A stretch of 64,000 nucleotides of DNA. It comes from Ruminococcus flavefaciens. GTDB lineage: Bacteria; Bacillota; Clostridia; Oscillospirales; Ruminococcaceae. How positions within the stretch are numbered: the stretch's first letter is position 1; each line of letters begins with the position of its first letter. The DNA lies in assembly GCA_002309635.1 (NCBI GenBank), contig DBXO01000039.1, forward strand, positions 1 to 64,000, read 5' to 3'. Shown in pieces: positions 60,128 to 64,000 of the stretch. Under the pieces are notes generated by a model. It ran no database searches. It was given only the letters and a program-made list of their open reading frames with translations, and had not been told where the DNA came from. The position numbers were made by a program, and so were the translations under genes.

Positions 60128-61495
60128 ATGAATAATATGTGGAGAGCACTCCCGGCTCTCATAGTTTCTGCGGCTGTTGCAGCCTGCACAGTTTCATGCA
60201 ATGATAAAAAAGCCAAAAAGCCAGCGGATACAAAGCCGGCGGATACTACCACTGCCGCTCAGACAGACGCCGCCACAGTTCCGGTGCCTGATGGCAGCAT
60301 GGAGATAACATGGCTCGCCGACTACGACCTCAACCGTCCCACAGGCGAACGCCCCTCGGCTATCGCCATTTTCGAGGACTTTTACGGCGGAAAGGTAAAC
60401 TATATACAGACTTCACCCGAAAACAAGCTCTCAAGGCTCGAGGAAATGCTCAACTCAGGCGATGAGGTGGACATGTTCCCCTACGAGGACGGTATATTCC
60501 CCGAGGGCGCGGCGCGGAACCTTTTCCAGCCCCTTGACCCCTACTTTGAGGAACTCGGCATGGAGGAGGAAGGTCTCTGGGACGATATGTCGGATATCAT
60601 CGAAGGCTTCAAATACAAGGATCAGCACTATGTAGTGCCCTATGCGCTTTCCGAGCCGTATCTGCTCACCTACAGCAGATCCCTTTTCAGCTCACAGGGC
60701 ATGGAGGATCCGTATACCTTATATAAAGAGGGCAGATGGGACTGGAACGCCCTGACCACAATGATAAACAGATTCATCGAGACAGAGACCTCAGCTCATC
60801 ATTTCGGCATCAGCGGCTTCTACGGAGAAGCTATCCTTTCGTCAACAGGTCATACCGTTATCGGATTCGACGGGAACAGCTTCACCAACAATATTGCCGA
60901 CCCCTACATTGAAAGCGCAGAGGCACTTATGAACGACCTCCGGGCAAGGTGGCTGTACAACAGCTACTGGAGCGATATGTACCTCCACGATCAGAACACC
61001 CTGTTCTACTGCTCACGCGACTGGTCACTGCCTATCTCTGACAAGTATGACGCCGATTACGACCTTATGGTGGTGCCTTTCCCGAATATTCCGGGAGCAG
61101 ACAAGAAATACATCAACTGCAAGGCAGATGCCCGTATGCTGGTCAGCGGCTCCACAAAGGGCAGTGCTGTAGCTACATATCTGAAATGCGAGCGTCTTGC
61201 CGCAACACAGCTGAAGGATTCCGCAAAGGAAGCAGCTCTGAAAACTATCACCGAGGAGCAGTACAACGCCATACAGGACTATATTGATCCGTCAAAGGTA
61301 ACTCCCGTTTTCGATTTCGGCTACGGCATGGGACCGAGAATGTACGGCAGCGGCAACTACACCTTTGAGACCCGCGGAGTTATGGACAATGTCACCTCCG
61401 TGCTCCTTGAAAGCGGAGCTCCCTACAGTAACTGGGAAGACCTCCGGAACAGCCTCTCGCCTATAATCGATGAGGAACTGACAAAATACAATTGA
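60128..61495 (+). CDS. ABC-type solute-binding lipoprotein (family 1)
   Basis: 455 residues; lipobox TVSC (Cys24), Thr/Ala/Asp spacer, then a bacterial type 1 solute-binding fold: VNYIQTSPENKLSRLEEMLNSGDEVDMFPYEDG, the hinge VVPYALSEPYLLTYSRSLF, GRWDWNALTTMINRF, and a C-terminal SKVTPVFDFGYG. Family members bind oligosaccharides or peptides and hand them to an ABC permease. No permease or ATPase gene lies next to it; a terminator follows at once. It may serve a distant permease or act as a sensor. Confidence 0.75.
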   Translation: MNNMWRALPALIVSAAVAACTVSCNDKKAKKPADTKPADTTTAAQTDAATVPVPDGSMEITWLADYDLNRPTGERPSAIAIFEDFYGGKVNYIQTSPENKLSRLEEMLNSGDEVDMFPYEDGIFPEGAARNLFQPLDPYFEELGMEEEGLWDDMSDIIEGFKYKDQHYVVPYALSEPYLLTYSRSLFSSQGMEDPYTLYKEGRWDWNALTTMINRFIETETSAHHFGISGFYGEAILSSTGHTVIGFDGNSFTNNIADPYIESAEALMNDLRARWLYNSYWSDMYLHDQNTLFYCSRDWSLPISDKYDADYDLMVVPFPNIPGADKKYINCKADARMLVSGSTKGSAVATYLKCERLAATQLKDSAKEAALKTITEEQYNAIQDYIDPSKVTPVFDFGYGMGPRMYGSGNYTFETRGVMDNVTSVLLESGAPYSNWEDLRNSLSPIIDEELTKYN

Positions 61496-61502
61496 CTTCC
61501 CG

Positions 61503-61533
61503 CACCTCCGGACTGCGTCCGGAGGTGTTTTTT
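61503..61533 (+). terminator. Terminator of the solute-binding gene
   Basis: CACCTCCGGA / TCCGGAGGTG with a five-base loop and a T6 run. Confidence 0.92.
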
Positions 61534-61657
61534 ACGCCTGCGTCACCTGATTGTAAGTTCCTACAAATGATATGCAGCGTTTTTGATGTATTACACAAAG
61601 TTTTGCTGTTTTGTGCGGAATTACATAAAATATTCACAAAATCCATCAAAAATATGT

Positions 61658-61663
61658 TATAAT
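61658..61663 (+). promoter_or_regulatory. -10 box of the GH9 gene
   Basis: TATAAT at 61658-61663; the best -35 (TTCACA, 61633) is 19 bases away, so the promoter is weak or activator-dependent. A GAAGC/GCTTC hairpin lies at the start of the transcript. Confidence 0.6.
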
Positions 61664-61711
61664 CATATTACAGAAGCATGGGCTTCAGGATTATTGGAGG
61701 GGGTGTTTGAA

Positions 61712-63919
61712 ATGAAGCATTCAAACATTATTATGAAGAAGATCACCGCAGCTGCGGTATCTGCTGTTGCAGCGATCACCTCGGCTCTGTCGGCAGCTCC
61801 CGCTGTCACAGTAAATGCGGCGGATAAGAACTACTACCAGGCGCTGGCCATGTCGCTGTACATGTACGACGCAAACGCCTGCGGAAAGGGAATAACCGAC
61901 GGTCCGCTCACATGGAGAGGCGACTGCCACACCTATGACGCCGAGGCGTCCGTGGGCGACCTTGACGGCTCGCTCAGATCCATTGTAGACCCCGATAACG
62001 ACGGAAAGGTCGATGTATCCGGAGGTTTTCACGACGCAGGCGACCATATAAAGTTCAATCTCACTATAGGTTTCGGAATAAGCAGCCTTGCGCTTTCGGA
62101 CTACCTCAATCCCGGGGTATATGAAAAAGCAGGCTGCAGGGATCACCTTATCTACGAGCTCAGGTGGGGCGCAGATTACCTTATGAAGACCACTTTCCTC
62201 GACAGCTCTGGCAATGTAGCTGCCATAGCTCATGTTGTGGCAAACGGCGGCGAGGATCACGCCATATGGTCGGCACCCGAGGTGCAGACCTACAAGAGAC
62301 CTATTTACTGGCTCACCGCAAACAAGAACAACTCCGCAGTATGCTGCGAAATGGCAGCAGGACTTGCAGGCACGGCATATGCCGTGAAGAACTCCGACCC
62401 CGAATACGCTGAAAAGTGTATCAAATATGCCAAGGCTCTGCTCTCATTCGGTCAGAAGCATACAGGCAATGAGGGCGGCGGTCTTGCGGACTTCTACGGA
62501 ACAGAGGCTCAGTATCAGGACGAGGAGGCTCTCGCTCAGGCGTGGCTTTGGCTCTGCGGCGCAGGTGAAAAGCCCACGAGGGTCCCCAGGAACAAGGACT
62601 ACGGCGACAGCCAGTACGACGGCTGGGTATACTGCTGGAACAAGGTATGGCAGGGATATGCAGCTCTTATGTACAAGGCTACTGACGAACAGGCATTCGC
62701 TGACGAGCTGAAGGTCGAACTTCAAAGTCAGGGCGACCTTACCTCAGGCTCATACAACGCCGACGGCTGGGGAGCTTCACGATACAACTGCGCTAAACAG
62801 ATGGACGCGCTTGCACTTGCAAAGGGCGACAAGGACGCCGCCTACGCAAAGGCTGCAAAATACCAGATGGACCATATCCTTGGTGATAACAGTCTCGGCT
62901 ACAGCTTCCTGCTGGGATACGGCGAAAAGTGGCCTGTCCATATACACCACCGCGCCGCCAACCCGGGTACGGACGCAAACGGCGCTTCGTCAAATCCCTC
63001 CGCAAAGTACACCGCATACGGACTTCTTGTGGGCGGCGACGACAAGAGCGGATATCAGGACCAGACGGACAAATACCAGTACACTGAGGGCGCTCTCGAT
63101 TACAACGGATGCTTTGCCATAGCCTGCGCAGGCGTGGCAGCTCTCTACGGCGGCGACGCTTCGGCTATGAGCAGTCTTGCAGAAAGCGCAAGCGAAATAA
63201 ACGCCGGCTTCAAGTTCGGCAGCAATGAGCCCGTTGTTACGACTACGACCACTTCGACAGCAACAACGGTTCCCGTATCTACCACTACCACGACTACGAC
63301 TTCACCTCCCGTGCAGGGCACCACAGTTACCAATTATATGGGCGAATATGTGAAAAAGGTCATCTCCTATCCCGCAAAGACGGAATATACCGTCGGAGAG
63401 GAGCTCGATCTTTCCGGCATCTCATTCGAGGTGCGTTCGGAATACATATGGAAGAGCGACGACGATTACGGAGCCATATACGGCGAGCCCTATATAGTCG
63501 AAAATGTCACTCTTGACCCCGCTTTTGCAGAAATACACGGAAACAACGGCGCTATATGGCGCGGCGGATCAACAAAGGAGCTCAAACCGGGAAGCTACTT
63601 CGTAAACTACGGAAAATCCTTTGAAAGAGACGGCAAGGAGATACATGTAAGCGGATTAAAGTATTCGATAGTTGTCAAGGCAGCTGATACAAATAAAGTC
63701 GCAGGAGATGCCAACTGTGACGGTCAGGTGGATATGTCAGACGCAGTACTTATAATGCAGTCACTTGCAAATCCCAATAAGTACGGTCAGAACGGCACCG
63801 ACGAAAGGCACATAACCGATACCGGCATCAGGAACGCGGACGCAGACGGCAACGGCCTGACCAACAATGACGCTCAGGCTATACAGAAGCTGCTCCTCGG
63901 TCTTATCACATCATTATAA
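61712..63919 (+). CDS. GH9 endoglucanase with Ig-like module and dockerin
   Basis: 735 residues; ATG 61712 follows GGAGGGGG and starts a signal peptide (cleavage near VNA-ADK). The GH9 catalytic domain (about 32-500) has the base DAGDH (Asp108/Asp111), His412/His413 in HIHHRAA, and the acid Glu459 in YTEGALDYNG. It has no N-terminal Ig domain and no adjoining CBM3c that I can see. A Thr-rich linker leads to a beta-rich module (about 545-655: VISYPAKTEYTVGEELDLSGISF..., GLKYSIVVKA) of Ig/X-type. A dockerin (about 665-733) closes it: GDANCDGQVDMSDAVLIM and ADADGNGLTNNDAQAIQ, near-identical in layout to that of GH74. The enzyme hydrolyses beta-1,4-glucan on the cellulosome. Confidence 0.94.
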   Translation: MKHSNIIMKKITAAAVSAVAAITSALSAAPAVTVNAADKNYYQALAMSLYMYDANACGKGITDGPLTWRGDCHTYDAEASVGDLDGSLRSIVDPDNDGKVDVSGGFHDAGDHIKFNLTIGFGISSLALSDYLNPGVYEKAGCRDHLIYELRWGADYLMKTTFLDSSGNVAAIAHVVANGGEDHAIWSAPEVQTYKRPIYWLTANKNNSAVCCEMAAGLAGTAYAVKNSDPEYAEKCIKYAKALLSFGQKHTGNEGGGLADFYGTEAQYQDEEALAQAWLWLCGAGEKPTRVPRNKDYGDSQYDGWVYCWNKVWQGYAALMYKATDEQAFADELKVELQSQGDLTSGSYNADGWGASRYNCAKQMDALALAKGDKDAAYAKAAKYQMDHILGDNSLGYSFLLGYGEKWPVHIHHRAANPGTDANGASSNPSAKYTAYGLLVGGDDKSGYQDQTDKYQYTEGALDYNGCFAIACAGVAALYGGDASAMSSLAESASEINAGFKFGSNEPVVTTTTTSTATTVPVSTTTTTTTSPPVQGTTVTNYMGEYVKKVISYPAKTEYTVGEELDLSGISFEVRSEYIWKSDDDYGAIYGEPYIVENVTLDPAFAEIHGNNGAIWRGGSTKELKPGSYFVNYGKSFERDGKEIHVSGLKYSIVVKAADTNKVAGDANCDGQVDMSDAVLIMQSLANPNKYGQNGTDERHITDTGIRNADADGNGLTNNDAQAIQKLLLGLITSL

Positions 63920-63940
63920 GATACATATTCCCCATGATTT

Positions 63941-63977
63941 TCCGCGCAGAGCATGTCTTTGCGCGGATATCTTTTTG
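63941..63977 (+). terminator. Terminator of the GH9 gene
   Basis: TCCGCGCA / TGCGCGGA around a 12-base loop, then TATCTTTTTG. Confidence 0.88.
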
Positions 63978-64000
63978 TATAGGCTTCTGCACAATAAATT

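Noticed and set aside
1..64000. CRISPR array, insertion sequence or rRNA genes
   Set aside because: No regularly spaced repeats, no transposase-like protein and no rRNA sequence were seen anywhere in the window.

Overview
The window looks like chromosome from a plant-fibre-degrading Ruminococcus (Oscillospiraceae, Firmicutes), near the R. flavefaciens / R. albus / R. champanellensis group. The reasons are: two dockerin-bearing cellulases with Thr-rich linkers (GH74 and GH9), a third dockerin protein with leucine-rich repeats, a GH94 cellobiose phosphorylase, clostridial sigma-A promoters (several exact TTGACA-N17-TATAAT), strong SD sites and many U-tailed hairpin terminators. Species assignment is inference.

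Layout. 1-9838: tail of cellobiose phosphorylase, a secreted C39-like peptidase in an A+T-rich patch, an ECF transporter S component, a zinc-ribbon/TPM membrane pair, citrate synthase, aldose 1-epimerase, a PEBP lipoprotein and a YgjP-type metallopeptidase. 9887-15497: an acyltransferase broken at a C8 tract, a lipoprotein, an esterase and a LytS-like histidine kinase with its response regulator. 15498-16215: a 718-base gap holding a probable structured RNA with its own terminator and the promoter of the GH74 xyloglucanase (16216-18999). 19067-26102: a compact block of phage head and assembly genes (terminases, portal, capsid, protease-like, four small or hub-like genes) with no integration, lysis, tape-measure or tail-tube gene. 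26381-31536: an alpha/beta hydrolase, a small A+T-rich secreted protein between two copies of one terminator, and a four-subunit 2-oxoacid:ferredoxin oxidoreductase operon headed by a MinD-like ATPase.

31729-33373 is an ECF sigma factor with a membrane anti-sigma factor that has an extracellular domain. 33647-43564 is a complete type II fatty-acid operon on the minus strand (fabH-fabK-orf-fabG-fabF-accB-two unknown membrane proteins-fabZ-accC-accD-accA-acpP). fabD is missing from it and instead starts a divergent operon, fabD-aroE-orf-aroK-amidohydrolase-LRR/dockerin. guaB follows. 51454-59738 is mostly minus strand: three lipoproteins, typA, two YcxB-like membrane proteins, tRNA-Pro, tRNA-Thr and tRNA-Tyr, an acidic membrane protein, rsmE and a VanY-type D,D-carboxypeptidase. 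The window ends with an orphan solute-binding lipoprotein and a GH9 cellulase with dockerin.

How the genes work together. Extracellular GH9 and GH74 enzymes carry closely similar dockerins and would sit on the cell's scaffoldin. Cellobiose phosphorylase then splits the imported product. The LRR protein has a visibly different dockerin. The oxidoreductase and citrate synthase connect to 2-oxoacid metabolism, and the fab/acc operon supplies membrane lipid. The most unusual items are the tail-less phage gene block, the paired unknown membrane proteins inside the fatty-acid operon, the structured RNA before the GH74 gene, and the homopolymer-broken acyltransferase.
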